This document shows, one piece after another, positions 31,957 through 43,301 of a DNA stretch of 64,000 bases. The stretch lies in NCBI GenBank assembly GCA_949126835.1, contig OX421497.1, positions 47,981,715-48,045,714 on the forward strand, given 5' to 3'. Origin of the DNA: Anisus vortex (Eukaryota; Mollusca; Gastropoda; Planorbidae). Under the pieces are notes generated by a model. It was not told the origin of the DNA and searched no databases. It was given only the letters and a program-made list of their open reading frames with translations. How positions within the stretch are numbered: the first letter of the stretch is position 1; each line of letters starts with the position of its first letter. The position numbers and the translations under genes are program-made.

Positions 31957-32821
31957 TATGCCTTTTTAAACAAAACACATAGGGAATGGTAAGTCATTAA
32001 TTAGAAATTATTATATTACAATATTATATAATTAGATAGTGTTTAATCCCTACGCTTTAATTTGTAGCAACGACAATACATCATGCTTATCAGATATTTA
32101 TTTATATTACAATACATAACAATAGCAAAACTACATAGGCCTATAATTTTATGGTTTGGAGGGGGGGGGGGGTCACTACAACAAGAGGAGCCTTATTATG
32201 GGAGTCGCGGCATTAGAGAGTTTGGGAACCACTGCATTGCGGTGTTCTTCATCTTAACAAATAAAAATTTGAAAAAACTAAAGTTACTAAACGCATGAAT
32301 AAAAATAAACCAAATATTGTTTTTCATAAGAGTTTATGTTGATGTTTTTGTAAACTTTAAACGAGATTTTGGGTGCCACTACGGATAGTCAACATTCATG
32401 ACGACCAAACAATGACTTTAAAATTCTTCTGTTTTCTTTAACGCAACACCGTGTCCAAATCATTACCCTATGCATCAGCGCATTTCACTGATAAGAAGCA
32501 GTAACTACCCCCTCCCAGCACAATGATATATACACACATATGTACCCACGTAACCACAGCCATACACGCATAAACACGCATACGTACACACACATACACA
32601 CGCACAGAGAAGCAGACACACGTACAGACAACACACAGAGACGTGCGCTCCTACATTGAAGTGTTTCACATTATTCCAGATTTGGCAGTGCAGATTTGAC
32701 TAGGATGTAACCCACAAACACAAACAGCCTTAAAAGCAGAAATAAAAATATAGTACGCTGCCAACGCAGCGATTCTTAAGCTATACGTAGAGTAGCAGTA
32801 GCGCTAATTAACTCCGGAACA
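31957..32821. other. Intergenic
   Basis: It contains a G-run at 32160 and CA/ACACACG-rich simple sequence at about 32528-32640. No gene is seen. Confidence 0.5.
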
Positions 32822-33235
32822 CATGGCGATAGTGTGGCCAGCACAATGCCCATAATCCTATACCCACCCCCTCCCCTTTACAAATGAATGTCAGCTAATC
32901 TCCAGAGCTGGGAGAGACTCATGGGCGGGATACCACTTGGTCGGGGGAAAATATCCAAACCAGGGATCGAACCTTAGACATTCGGCTTGGTGGCCGAGCC
33001 GTTCGACTAGCGTTTCGGGTTCGAATACAGGTGAAGGCTAGGATTTGCTCCCGGGTCTGGAGGGTGTCCCTGAATCTACCCAGCTCTGATGGGCACCTGA
33101 CCTTAGTTATGGTAAAGTAAAGGCGGCTGATTATTGTGCTGGCCACACAATCCCCTATCATGCCGTGGCCACAGAAACTGGTGAACGCTGCTCAACCGGA
33201 CCTATAATCAATTTGGTGCGATGGGTTCTTTACTA
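32822..33235. mobile_element. Two SINE copies head to head (minus, then plus)
   Basis: 32822-32985 reads as the family on the minus strand (GTGTGGCCAGCACAATGCCC, CAGAGCTGGGAGAGACTC, GGATCGAACC). At about 32986 a plus-strand copy starts (TTGGTGGCCGAGCCG, GGGTTCGAATACAGG, CTACCCAGCTCTGATGG, GTGCTGGCCACACAATCCC) and runs to about 33235. The two heads abut, giving an inverted pair. Confidence 0.85.
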
Positions 33236-33827
33236 CCACTAAACTACTATGTCCGCCACATTCAGCATTTTCAAGATTAATGTTGAATTCAGGATTCTCT
33301 ATTCATTCATTTGTTGCAACACTGGATAGGATTTATTTATTTATTCAAACAAACAAGAATTTAGATTGTTTTTTTATATATAACTTTGCATATAAACGAA
33401 AAAAAAAACTGAAAAAAAAACATTTTTATTAAACTGTTGTGATACGTACACGAAGTATTTCGGTGCTACACAGCGTCTAGGCACATTCTAAATATAGACT
33501 CTGTGTCGACACTCTGCACCCAACAGATTTTGAGAACAGACATGCGCACTCACGAGGTAAACATTGTAATGGGATCACGATATTTATAGCACTGAGAATC
33601 CCCGGACGTAAAAAAAAAAAAAAAGACAACAATCCGTCACTTTTTAAATGATTTTTGTCAAAATGTTTTTTTTTTCAGAACTTTAACGGCCATTATTGAC
33701 ATTAAGTGGCCTGAGGGGGGGGGGGGAGGGGGCGTACACCTTAGAACGTGCCCCCACCCCTCTCCTTCCCGTGGCCTCTACGCGTTTGGCTAATCAACTG
33801 CCTCTAGTCTACCACTGCTAAGTTTAG
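33236..33827. other. Intergenic, GC-skewed homopolymers
   Basis: Long A and G runs occur near 33609 and 33716-33732. No coding signal is seen before the duplication that follows. Confidence 0.45.
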
Positions 33828-33931
33828 AAGTCGTCTGCACCGGATTGTTCAAAGCAGACAGAGTAGCAAGCTTGGAGTGAAGTCGTCTGCACCGGATTGT
33901 TCAAAGCAGACAGAGTAGCAAGCTTGGAGTG
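33828..33931. repeat. 52-bp perfect tandem duplication
   Basis: AAGTCGTCTGCACCGGATTG...CAAGCTTGGAGTG occurs at 33828-33879 and 33880-33931 with no mismatch seen. It directly precedes a start codon in good context (next entry). Confidence 0.95.
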
Positions 33932-33935
33932 CACC

Positions 33936-33946
33936 ATGGCACACGG
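33936..33946 (+). CDS. Candidate first coding exon (M-A-H-G...)
   Basis: GCACCATGGC gives an optimal Kozak context. The frame ATG GCA CAC GG is followed at once by a consensus donor GTAAGTAA at 33947. With the GC-richer duplicated leader in front, this looks like a 5' UTR plus a short first coding exon. I found no in-phase downstream exon before the LTR element, so the gene is unidentified and could be a chance match. Confidence 0.35.
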
Positions 33947-34249
33947 GTAAGTAACAAATAGTTGCTAGAAGATTGCGTTGCCAGATTTATAAATTTACGT
34001 TTTCTGATCAGATTTATATTTATGGTTTAAAAAAACACAACACATGAACGATACGGTGAAATAATAATTTTTTTTGTGGATAAATTTGTACACATTTCGT
34101 GTAAATAGTGATGGATTTTATTCAAAACCATGAGCGTGTCTTAGTAGGGAAGGGGGTGGGGGATTCTGGAATGCGAGAGTGGGATTATGTTCGGAAATTC
34201 GCAAAATTTTCTTTACATTGAGTAATCCCTCACAACTTGTGGTTTATTC

Positions 34250-34455
34250 TAGCGGACTTCTTATCTTAAACATTACAGACGCTCCTTGTATAAAGAAGAT
34301 TATTACGTCCTACGCTAATCCGTGGTCCGAGTATAGTCTTGCATTTGTATTAATGTTTTAAATGATGTTAAGTTATTGGTTTTCCTGGTTTGTTCAGGCA
34401 ACCCATTCCACGCCCGAATGCCACTCGAGAAGAAAGAGTACTTATATATGCTTTA
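34250..34455 (-). mobile_element. LINE family A 3' end (minus strand)
   Basis: On the minus strand it reads AAGTACTCTTTCTTCTCGAG, TGGCATTCGGGCGTGGAAT and TTGCCTGAACAAACCAGG, then CTCGGACCACGGATTAGCG and the AATCTTCTTTATACAAGGAG tail. It is the same 3' end as 25085-25340 and 44735-44945. Confidence 0.85.
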
Positions 34456-36139
34456 AATTGAGTAATCCCTCATAACGTGTGGTTTACTTCTTGCGGACTT
34501 AATACTTTGAGGTTTTACTTCTTGAATACTTTCCGATAACGTTCGGTATTTTGCGATAGTGAGAATTTTTTTAAAGGTCCTAACTAACAGTACATTTTTA
34601 TATAAGAATTTCTAGTCTAACATATTTAGAATACAAAATATAAACATAATGAAATTTAATATATATACAAAATATTAAAAGAATATGTTATCAAAAGTTA
34701 AAAATTAAATTAAATTGAGTGTAGAAAAAAAAGCACATAGCAAGAACAATTTTAAAGCACCAAAGAGCATATACAACTTCCTTCTTCCTTGTAACAGAGT
34801 TTGTCTTAGACGTGAATATGTGAGATCGTAACTGGCTAGGGAGAGTCCATTGTTTTATAACGTGATATAGGAAGTGTTGATAAGCTTGTTGTCAAAATGT
34901 ATTACGGTTTAAGGGTTTATTAAACTTTTAAAACCATATACACAATAATTTATTGTGGTTTGATTATTTATAAATAGAATAAATGATATTAATGTATAAA
35001 TAAAATAAATATAACGAGAAGTCTGCGGATATTCCAAATGTTAGAGGAGTTGACTTGAATTTCGACTGCATTAGTTGGGTCACCGCTGTCACAGACCGTA
35101 GTTTTGGTCAATCTATTTTAGTAGTATAGATTATAAGTATTTTAACTTAGGCTCTTTCTAGGGGCATTGGACGAAAACTGCTGTCTGGAATTACGAAATA
35201 CAACCATTAAATTATACATCTAAGTGAATTAAATCAACAGAGATCTTCGGGTTCAATTAACTGAATAGTTTAATTTTGTATAAAATAGAAAGCAAATTAA
35301 ATAGTACATAGAATATAATAAAAAAGACAATAGTTCACATCAGCCGAAAATATAATATATCTAGGGCACAAATCAGTGACCCAAGATTACGTCGACATTG
35401 ACCTTACAGAGGTCAGTACATGTCGCACGGAACAATGAAATGAAATATTGCTAGACCAAAATGGGAATAGCAATATTATTACAGAAAATCCTGTAAAGGA
35501 TTAATGCATTAAATTAATCAATGCACAACGTAGTAAAGTACAACAGTATTATACATTGTACAGTTACAACAGTGTGCCTTATAGTAATGAGGTAATTATT
35601 GTAATCTCACTTACGCTTTTTAAGCTTAAGAACTAAAAACACAACCTTGCACGGTCAGGACTCTCTCAGCAACTGACCAGCAAAACTAGCAAAAAGTCCC
35701 CTCATAAACTCTACGTTTCAAGAGATTACAAATGAACCTCTGGCGTAGTGATTGTTATATAAACAATAGAGGTCGTTCATATGGCCTCGCACTGTGGCAC
35801 GTAACACCACTGACGGCGGTTTGCCGGCCAGGGTATAAGGAGCAGGCACCTTTTCTAGCCCCTTCCTCATGCAAGGAGGTGAGCAGTGCTGTCCAGACTA
35901 GGGCTGCTCAGTCACTCAGGTGTGTTCCGGATTCCAATTCTGCTCCATTCAGTGGGGAAACGAATGAGTCGCCTGTTGCGGCTACGACTGCCAGTGCACC
36001 ACACCTATCGCTTCACCGCTTACCCAACGCCACAGGGCTTGGGATGATGGATGAATAATGAACTGCGCAGATAAATTTGTGAAGAGGAGTTGCGCAACGA
36101 AATATACCGGAACATTTCATGGGGGAGGGTTGTGACCAG
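34456..36139. other. Intergenic up to the LTR element
   Basis: Mostly AT-rich. At 35732-36058 there is a GC-richer open frame of 108 codons with GGTATAAGGAGCAGGCAC and CATGCAAGGAGGTGAGCAG. I do not recognise the product, and it may be part of an uncharacterised repeat. No splice structure supports a gene. Confidence 0.4.
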
Positions 36140-36736
36140 TGTTACGAGTAGATTTATTTCCATATTATATTGGTTCTGTTATTATTAACTAAAGTTAAAA
36201 TGAAATAATCTTAAACCCGAAATGTTTCCGTGTTAGGAATAAAACATGTATATGTCTAGACACTACGTCATAGCAATAAAATACGTCATATGCACGAGGG
36301 TTGAATACCGTTGTTTAGTTCTAGTTTGGGCGCTAATGTGTGAGGACTGTTTTTGACCACTTTCTTAAAGATAGGATTACAGCTTAATTCATTATAGAAG
36401 AATCTCAACTGATTAAGTTTTATTATATAATACTGATACATGTATTCTGTGGTATTGTTATATTTTATCATCTCAACTTGTTGGAATAAAATTGTGTTCA
36501 ATTTCAAACAGGATTGTGGATTTCCTATATATTAAGGTACAGTTTATCTAAATCACTTTATACACAAAAGATTCATATCGTGACGAGTCAAATAAACATC
36601 CAATCTAATTGAATAACATCAATATAAATTCTTATACAACCTTGTGAGATCCAAGATGGATATGAATCAAAATAATATATAATAATACATTACTAAAAAT
36701 ATCATCTAACGTCAGTAGCTGATTTCGCACGTGACA
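36140..36736 (+). repeat. 5' LTR
   Basis: It starts TGTTACGAGTAG and ends CGCACGTGACA. It contains AATAAAACATG near 36239, a possible poly(A) signal. The length equals that of the 3' LTR. Confidence 0.95.
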
Positions 36737-36742
36737 AAAGAT

Positions 36743-36760
36743 TGGGGGCTCAAGTCCTGG
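36743..36760 (+). other. Primer binding site (putative)
   Basis: TGGGGGCTCAAGTCCTGG begins with the TGG expected from pairing with a tRNA CCA end. The GGGGGCTC part resembles a tRNA-Pro 3' end; the identity is not certain. Confidence 0.6.
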
Positions 36761-37013
36761 ATCTAAAGTTTGTATGTATAAGAATTGAGAATATACAACT
36801 GTTTTAGTGAAAACGATTTACAACAAATATTTATTCAAATTCTGTCTACGTGGGAGGCACTGTCTGTGTTCGGACATACTGTTTTCAGCTTTGTACACAA
36901 TCATCTTAAAATTTATCTTCTACAAATTAACAGTGGTGTAAAATATTTCAAAGGACTTTATAAAAGGTAAAATTGAAATTTTTTATCTTCTATTTACGTC
37001 ATTAATATAAAAC

Positions 37014-40000
37014 ATGGCGGAAGCTAATCTTACGTTGGAGCAATTGAATATTTTTGCTATCACGTCAGAACAGTTAACTAGCATGTCACTAACCCAGTTA
37101 AAAGAGATGGCAAACTCTCTGGGAATAGACATTACTGAAGTTACACCAGTAAGGAGTAAATTGATTCAAGATATTAAGGACTGTTTGAAAAGACATGGTA
37201 GAATGCTTGAAGAAAATACTATGAATAATGAAGAATCAGTGGTTCTCAATGTATCAGAAACCATGAAAACAGACATAAAAAACCATGAATTTAAAATGAA
37301 TGTAAATGAACTAAGTGCGGACATGAAATTCCAGTTAGAAATGAAGAAGTTAGAATTACAGGTACAATTACAATTAGAGGGTAAAAGAATAGAAGTACAA
37401 TTGAAAGAGAAAGAATTGGAAAAAGAAAGAATCGCTAGTAATGAAAGGATTGAATTGGCAAAGTCTCGTTCGTCAACTCATACGATTCAGGAAACAAATA
37501 ATGTGGAACTATATAAGTTTAAAAAGCATGTCCCAAGCATGGAGAACATGGACATTGATGAGTTCTTTATGGTCTTTGAAAGAAACTCGATCGATTATAA
37601 ATTTCCGGAAGATAAGAAAGCAGTACTTTTACGTTCAGCTCTAACAAAAGGCAAGGCTCTAGATGTTGTATTGAATTTGACTCCAGAGGAATGCAATGAT
37701 TATGAACTAATAAAGAGCAGAGTACTATTGAGTTATGTTCTAACTCCAGAAAAGTATCGAAAGTTATATCGTGAGTACAAGAAGGAACCAGAAGTTTCAC
37801 ATGTTGACTTCCTGAGATTAGAGAAAAAGTATTTTGATCGATGGTTACGTTCTAAGAATGTGAATAAAGATTATGAGAAACTATATAATCTCATACTGAT
37901 GGAGGATTTTACTGAGAAGATTCGCACTGATATAAAAGTTCATTTGGCTGATCGTGGTATTGAAATAGCAGAACAAGCAGCAGTTAAAGCCGATGAATAC
38001 GTCATTATTCACCCGCATAGCCATTATTTTCAAAATGACAGAACAAGTTTGAGGACTCAAAACAGTAATACAGAGAGGAAGTTAAGATCGACAGAGGATA
38101 AAAGTAAACAAAAAGCCGATAAACAAGAGAATTCAAGTTTTGTACAAAAGAGAATTACCTGTACATTCTGTAAGAAAGATGGACATATAAAAGAGAATTG
38201 TTGGAGTCTACATAAAGAGAAAAGACCCATTAAAAACAAGAACAACGTGGTTTTATCACACATCGCCGTACAAACTGAAACTCACATAAATAAAACTGCC
38301 CACAAAAGAATTAAAGCTGATAGAAAGACATTTGATGTTAGTCATGAGGAGATGGCGAAACACGCATGTCCAAGTTGCTCAAAGTCGGAAAAAGTCTTTG
38401 AAATGAAGACCGAGGCTATTGAACATTCTAGTTTCAACTCCAAAGGGAGTGTGACAGATGAACAATCAGTAAATAAAACGTTTACTTATGGAGGCAGTAG
38501 TGTAGCAAGAAACTCAGTAGGCAGAGAACTACCCGAGTGCATGCTATCGGATGTTAGCGAGGGCTATGTGTCACCTATAGATAATCAAGCTAGAGAACGG
38601 AAGATTAAAATTCTACGTGACTCCGGTGCTGATATATCTCTACTGTTGAAGAATACTGTACCAACGTCGAAATTGACTCATACAGGCCAGTATGCCTTAA
38701 TCAGTACTATGGCTGGAACACTCACGGCACCGTTACATCGTATACAGTTGAAGAGTAATTACTTCACTGGATCTGTTATTGTTGGGATAGTGAAGAAATT
38801 TCCCTACAGAGGCATTTCATTACTTTTAGGAAGTGACATTGCCAAGAATCAGGTACATCCTGTACTTAAAGAAACCAAAGACTCTGTTCAGTGTAGGAAT
38901 ACTGAAAATTCAGTATGTGTTATCACCAGAGCTATGGAGAAACAGCAGATGACTAATGAATCGACAAAGAAACCAGAACCAACACCAGAGATTGACTTAC
39001 AAGCAACCTTCATGGCGGATGTTCTAGGTGGTCACTCAAGTCATACTGATCAAAATAATTTGTCGCCTAGACAACTACTCATTCTTGCTCAAGGCAAAGA
39101 TCCAGAGATTGGGAAGCTAAAAGAGGAAGCAAAGAATGAAGGAGAGTTAGAAACAATGGCCGCAGGTTATTACCTGAGGGACGAGTTGTTAATGAGGAAA
39201 TGGAGAGGGAAAGAAAACGACGATGAAACATGCAGCGAAGTACATCAAATCGTGGTACCCAATGTTTACCGCAAGGACATACTACATATGGCCCATGATT
39301 CACCGTATGCTGGTCACCTAGGGATTCAGAAAACCTTCGATAGGATTCTTCCATATTTCTTCTGGCCTGGCCTACGTCGTGACGTCACATCGTTTTGCAG
39401 ATCATGTCATGTCTGCCAGATGGTCGGCAGGCCGAATCAGACCATTCCGGTAGCTCCTCTACGACCCATACCAGCATTCTCAGAACCCTTCAGTCACATC
39501 ATTATAGACTGCGTCGGTCCGTTGCCTAAAACTAAGGCTGGCCACCAGTATCTGTTCACTATAATGTGTTCGGCAACGAGATTTCCAGAGGCTATTCCTC
39601 TACGTAGCATCAATGCCGACAAAATCTCTGATGCACTTATCGGATTCTTCACCCGATATGGTCTTCCGAAAACCGTGCAGTCAGATCAAGGTTCAAATTT
39701 CACATCGAAGTTATTTCGCCAAGTCTTAGAACGGCTGGGTATTCGTCATGCAGTATCGAGTGCATATCATCCACGGAGTCAAGGCGCACTGGAACGATAC
39801 CACCAAACATTGAAGAATATGCTCCGTACTTTCTGTTTCGAGCATAACGACGACTGGGATCGTGGTATTCCCTTCGCACTCTTCGCAACCAGAGAGGCTG
39901 TACAAGAATCTCTTGGTTTCAGTCCCTTTGAACTGGTATTCGGACACACAGTTCGTGGACCACTAAAGCTGTTACAAGAGACATGGTTGTCATCCACTGA

Positions 40001-41834
40001 AGACACTGGTCTACTGACATACGTGGAAAATTTTATAAATAGACTGTATAATGCATTAAAAGTTGTCAGATCTAATCTTTTGCAGGCACAAGACAAGATG
40101 AAGGTCTATTATGACGTCAACGCAAGAACCCGTATCTTCCAACCTGGTGATAAAGTTCTCATGCTGACGCCACTGTCTGGTCAACCCCTGAGTGCCAAGT
40201 TTACAGGACCCTACGAGGTTATGGCTAAGCTTAGTGAGGTTAACTATCTTGTAAAGACCCCTGATAGACGGAAATCGCAACGAGTGTGCCATATCAATAT
40301 GTTGAAACCATACATTACCAGAGAAGAACAAAATGTTGTTGCCTCGGTAAACACTGTTATTAAAGTCGGGAATAATTCACCCGAAATTGAGCGTGAAGTG
40401 GCAGAAAGCAAACTGCAAAATACAAAGGCTCTGAAAAACCTAAATGAAAAATTGGCACATTTACCTGATTGCGAACAATCCGCTATCAAAGGTCTAATTA
40501 ATGAAAATATCCATTTATTTGGAGATGTACCTAGTAGAACTAGTGTAGTTAAGCATGATGTTATTTTAGATGAAAATACTAAAGCTATTAAACAACATCC
40601 ATACAGGTCAAATCCTATCCAGTTAGAATGCATCCGTAAAGAGGTTCGCTACATGCTTGACAATGACATTATTACACCTAGTAGTAGTGACTGGTCTTCC
40701 CCTTGCGTATTGGTACCTAAAGCCGATGGATCCATGAGGTTTTGTGTGGACTACCGTAAGGTAAACAAAGTGACAAAAACTGATTCCTATCCAATACCAA
40801 GAATCGACGATCTAATAGATCAAGTGAGTAATGCTAAGTTTGTGACGAAAATTGACCTATTGACGGCGTATTTTCAGATTCCCCTGACGGAGAGGGCTCA
40901 GGAGATATCATCGTTTGTAACCCCTGACGGACTGTACAAATTTAAGGTCATGCCCTTTGGTATGGTTAATGCACCCTCTACTTTTCAACGGTTAATAAAT
41001 ACCATTACTCAGGACATTCCTAAATGTCATGCATACCTCGATGATATTGTTGTCTTTAGTGACGATTTTAAATCTCATTTAGATCAACTACATTTGTTAT
41101 TTACGAAATTGACTCATTCTAATCTCACCATTAACTTGACTAAGAGTCAGTTCTGCCATGCAACCATCGAGTATCTAGGTCACATAGTGGGAAATGGTTT
41201 GGTAAAACCATTAAATGCAAAGGTTAAGGCTATTCGTGAGTTCCCTGTTCCTGAAACCTGTAAACAACTCCGTAGTTTTCTCGGGATGGCGGGGTACTAC
41301 CGTCGGTTCTGTCAAAATTTCTCAACCATTGCATGTCCATTAACAAATTTATTAAAGAGGAATTGCACTTTCAAATGGTCTAATAAATGCCACCAGGCCT
41401 TTGATAAAATAAAAGATGTTCTTACTGAGGCACCTGTATTAGTAACACCCAATTACAGTAAACCCTTTAAAATTACCGTTGACGCGTGTGATACAGGGAT
41501 GGGAGCGGTCATTTCCCAAAAGGGTGATGATTCACTGGAACACCCGATTAGTTTTTACTCTCAAAAATTTGATAAGCATCAAAGAAACTATAGTGTGATA
41601 GAAAAGGAACTTTTAGGATTAATCCTGGCATTGAAACATTTTGATTTTTATATCAATGGTTCTCCATATCCAATTGATATTTTAACTGATCATAACCCTT
41701 TAGTTTTCCTTTCCAGGGTTAAACAGAACCAAAGAATTATTCGCTGGAGCTTATTCCTCCAAGCATATAATTTAAATGTGTTATATTTACCAGGTAAACA
41801 AAATGTGGTCGCTGAGACGTTGTCGCGCATGTAA
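37014..41834 (+). CDS. Gag-Pol polyprotein, order Gag-PR-IN-RT-RNase H
   Basis: 1606 residues in one frame. The N-terminal 60 residues contain a SAP-like helix pair. Residues 100-150 are a charged coiled coil, and 165-335 a Gag-type helical region. A CCHC knuckle follows (C383, C386, H391, C396), then protease with catalytic D536 in RDSGAD and a late LLLGSDI at 603-609. The integrase zinc domain has H761, H768, C798 and C801. The integrase core has D832, D891 and E927, exactly DD35E, and a GPY/F-like module (TGPYEV, about 1064-1069) follows. Only then comes reverse transcriptase (D1281 and YLDD at 1341-1344, about 1190-1400) and RNase H (D1490, E1530 or E1532, D1559). RT is of the Ty3/gypsy kind, yet integrase precedes it as in Ty1/copia. 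This is the order described for Gmr1-like elements. The last RNase H Asp of the usual A-D-A-L-S-R is Glu here (E1601). No frameshift separates gag from pol. Confidence 0.95.
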   Translation: MAEANLTLEQLNIFAITSEQLTSMSLTQLKEMANSLGIDITEVTPVRSKLIQDIKDCLKRHGRMLEENTMNNEESVVLNVSETMKTDIKNHEFKMNVNELSADMKFQLEMKKLELQVQLQLEGKRIEVQLKEKELEKERIASNERIELAKSRSSTHTIQETNNVELYKFKKHVPSMENMDIDEFFMVFERNSIDYKFPEDKKAVLLRSALTKGKALDVVLNLTPEECNDYELIKSRVLLSYVLTPEKYRKLYREYKKEPEVSHVDFLRLEKKYFDRWLRSKNVNKDYEKLYNLILMEDFTEKIRTDIKVHLADRGIEIAEQAAVKADEYVIIHPHSHYFQNDRTSLRTQNSNTERKLRSTEDKSKQKADKQENSSFVQKRITCTFCKKDGHIKENCWSLHKEKRPIKNKNNVVLSHIAVQTETHINKTAHKRIKADRKTFDVSHEEMAKHACPSCSKSEKVFEMKTEAIEHSSFNSKGSVTDEQSVNKTFTYGGSSVARNSVGRELPECMLSDVSEGYVSPIDNQARERKIKILRDSGADISLLLKNTVPTSKLTHTGQYALISTMAGTLTAPLHRIQLKSNYFTGSVIVGIVKKFPYRGISLLLGSDIAKNQVHPVLKETKDSVQCRNTENSVCVITRAMEKQQMTNESTKKPEPTPEIDLQATFMADVLGGHSSHTDQNNLSPRQLLILAQGKDPEIGKLKEEAKNEGELETMAAGYYLRDELLMRKWRGKENDDETCSEVHQIVVPNVYRKDILHMAHDSPYAGHLGIQKTFDRILPYFFWPGLRRDVTSFCRSCHVCQMVGRPNQTIPVAPLRPIPAFSEPFSHIIIDCVGPLPKTKAGHQYLFTIMCSATRFPEAIPLRSINADKISDALIGFFTRYGLPKTVQSDQGSNFTSKLFRQVLERLGIRHAVSSAYHPRSQGALERYHQTLKNMLRTFCFEHNDDWDRGIPFALFATREAVQESLGFSPFELVFGHTVRGPLKLLQETWLSSTEDTGLLTYVENFINRLYNALKVVRSNLLQAQDKMKVYYDVNARTRIFQPGDKVLMLTPLSGQPLSAKFTGPYEVMAKLSEVNYLVKTPDRRKSQRVCHINMLKPYITREEQNVVASVNTVIKVGNNSPEIEREVAESKLQNTKALKNLNEKLAHLPDCEQSAIKGLINENIHLFGDVPSRTSVVKHDVILDENTKAIKQHPYRSNPIQLECIRKEVRYMLDNDIITPSSSDWSSPCVLVPKADGSMRFCVDYRKVNKVTKTDSYPIPRIDDLIDQVSNAKFVTKIDLLTAYFQIPLTERAQEISSFVTPDGLYKFKVMPFGMVNAPSTFQRLINTITQDIPKCHAYLDDIVVFSDDFKSHLDQLHLLFTKLTHSNLTINLTKSQFCHATIEYLGHIVGNGLVKPLNAKVKAIREFPVPETCKQLRSFLGMAGYYRRFCQNFSTIACPLTNLLKRNCTFKWSNKCHQAFDKIKDVLTEAPVLVTPNYSKPFKITVDACDTGMGAVISQKGDDSLEHPISFYSQKFDKHQRNYSVIEKELLGLILALKHFDFYINGSPYPIDILTDHNPLVFLSRVKQNQRIIRWSLFLQAYNLNVLYLPGKQNVVAETLSRM

Positions 41835-42687
41835 CTGGTAAACCAGAAGATGAAAGTCAGTTTCTCATTAAATGTTTTCTTTTATGTCATTCATTGTATT
41901 GATTAACATTTATATTATTGTAAATATGACAATAAATAAACTATGTTTTGAAATATTGCAATATGAGACATTACAGAACAAAACTTCAAATTCTACTAGA
42001 AACAATCATACGTTGTAAGGTAAAAGGTAACTATTGCATACAGCAATTGCACACACACCGGTATTTAACTTGAATACATCCACACTTGTGTTTGTTCAAT
42101 TGATTATTGATGTGTTTTGAAAATTGTTTGTTTCTATGTCGTCATGTTATAATTTGGATGTCTTATTTTATGCTATGTAAAAGCTAAATCAGCTGAGATT
42201 ATAACATTTTTTTTTTAAATATTCTTGATGTCATAATTGAGACATCATAATAATCATATAATAACTGAAAATCATTAGTTAATGATACAGTGATCGGTTA
42301 TAAATAAATTAAATTTTCTAAAGAATTATCTATCAATTATTAATCGGTTCCACTTATTTGGGTAATTCATATCAATTCTATGGGAATTGGTTATTGGTGG
42401 TAATAGTTTTATGGTCAACGTTGTACACACAATAATCATAATTGTAAATATTAATTGATAAATAAATGTTTAATTAATAATCATTGATAGAATAATGTGA
42501 TAAGGGATTCCATAATAGCGACTTTGTTATTAGGGGAATATGTAAATAATATATGGTTCATTTTAATCTTAAAAAGATTGTCCAATAGTCAATTAAATCT
42601 TACGAATAGTTTGGGAATTCGGTTCATTTTATGGGTACTCTACAAAGAATTCCATACTTAACGCTGTCTGTAATTCCTTTGTGTCTT
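41835..42687. other. Non-coding 3' region of the LTR element
   Basis: About 850 bp of AT-rich sequence between the stop and the polypurine tract. No envelope or accessory frame is visible. Confidence 0.7.
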
Positions 42688-42700
42688 AAGGGGGGGCGAG
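42688..42700 (+). other. Polypurine tract
   Basis: AAGGGGGGGCGAG directly before the 3' LTR, as needed for plus-strand DNA priming. Confidence 0.8.
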
Positions 42701-43297
42701 TGTTACGAGTAGATTTATTTCCATATTATATTGGTTCTGTTATTATTAACTAAAGTTAAAATGAAATAATCTTAAACCCGAAATGTTTCCGTGTTAGGAA
42801 TAAAACATGTATATGTCTAGACACTACGTCATAGCAATAAAATACGTCATATGCACGAGGGTTGAATACCGTTGTTTAGTTCTAGTTTGGGCGCTAATGT
42901 GTGAGGACTGTTTTTGACCACTTTCTTAAAGATAGGATTACAGCTTAATTCATTATAGAAGAATCTCAACTGATTAAGTTTTATTATATAATACTGATAC
43001 ATGTATTCTGTGGTATTGTTATATTTTATCATCTCAACTTGTTGGAATAAAATTGTGTTCAATTTCAAACAGGATTGTGGATTTCCTATATATTAAGGTA
43101 CAGTTTATCTAAATCACTTTATACACAAAAGATTCATATCGTGACGAGTCAAATAAACATCCAATCTAATTGAATAACATCAATATAAATTCTTATACAA
43201 CCTTGTGAGATCCAAGATGGATATGAATCAAAATAATATATAATAATACATTACTAAAAATATCATCTAACGTCAGTAGCTGATTTCGCACGTGACA
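42701..43297 (+). repeat. 3' LTR
   Basis: Same length and, by line-by-line reading, same sequence as 36140-36736. Confidence 0.95.
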
Positions 43298-43301
43298 CCA
43301 G

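Larger units (their letters stand above)
36140..43297 (+). mobile_element. Complete LTR retrotransposon, Ty3/gypsy-like RT with integrase before RT (Gmr1-type order)
   Basis: The 7158-bp element has two 597-bp LTRs (36140-36736, 42701-43297) that begin TG, end CA and look identical on reading. A 4-bp target duplication CCAG flanks it (36136-36139, 43298-43301). A primer-binding-like TGGGGGCTCAAGTCCTGG lies 6 nt inside the 5' LTR, and the purine tract AAGGGGGGGCGAG abuts the 3' LTR. The single long frame is intact. No envelope-like frame is present. Everything points to a recent, possibly still mobile insertion. Confidence 0.95.

Noticed and set aside
36286..36507. 73-codon minus frame, repeated exactly at 42847-43068
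   Set aside because: It lies within both LTRs; identity simply reflects LTR identity.
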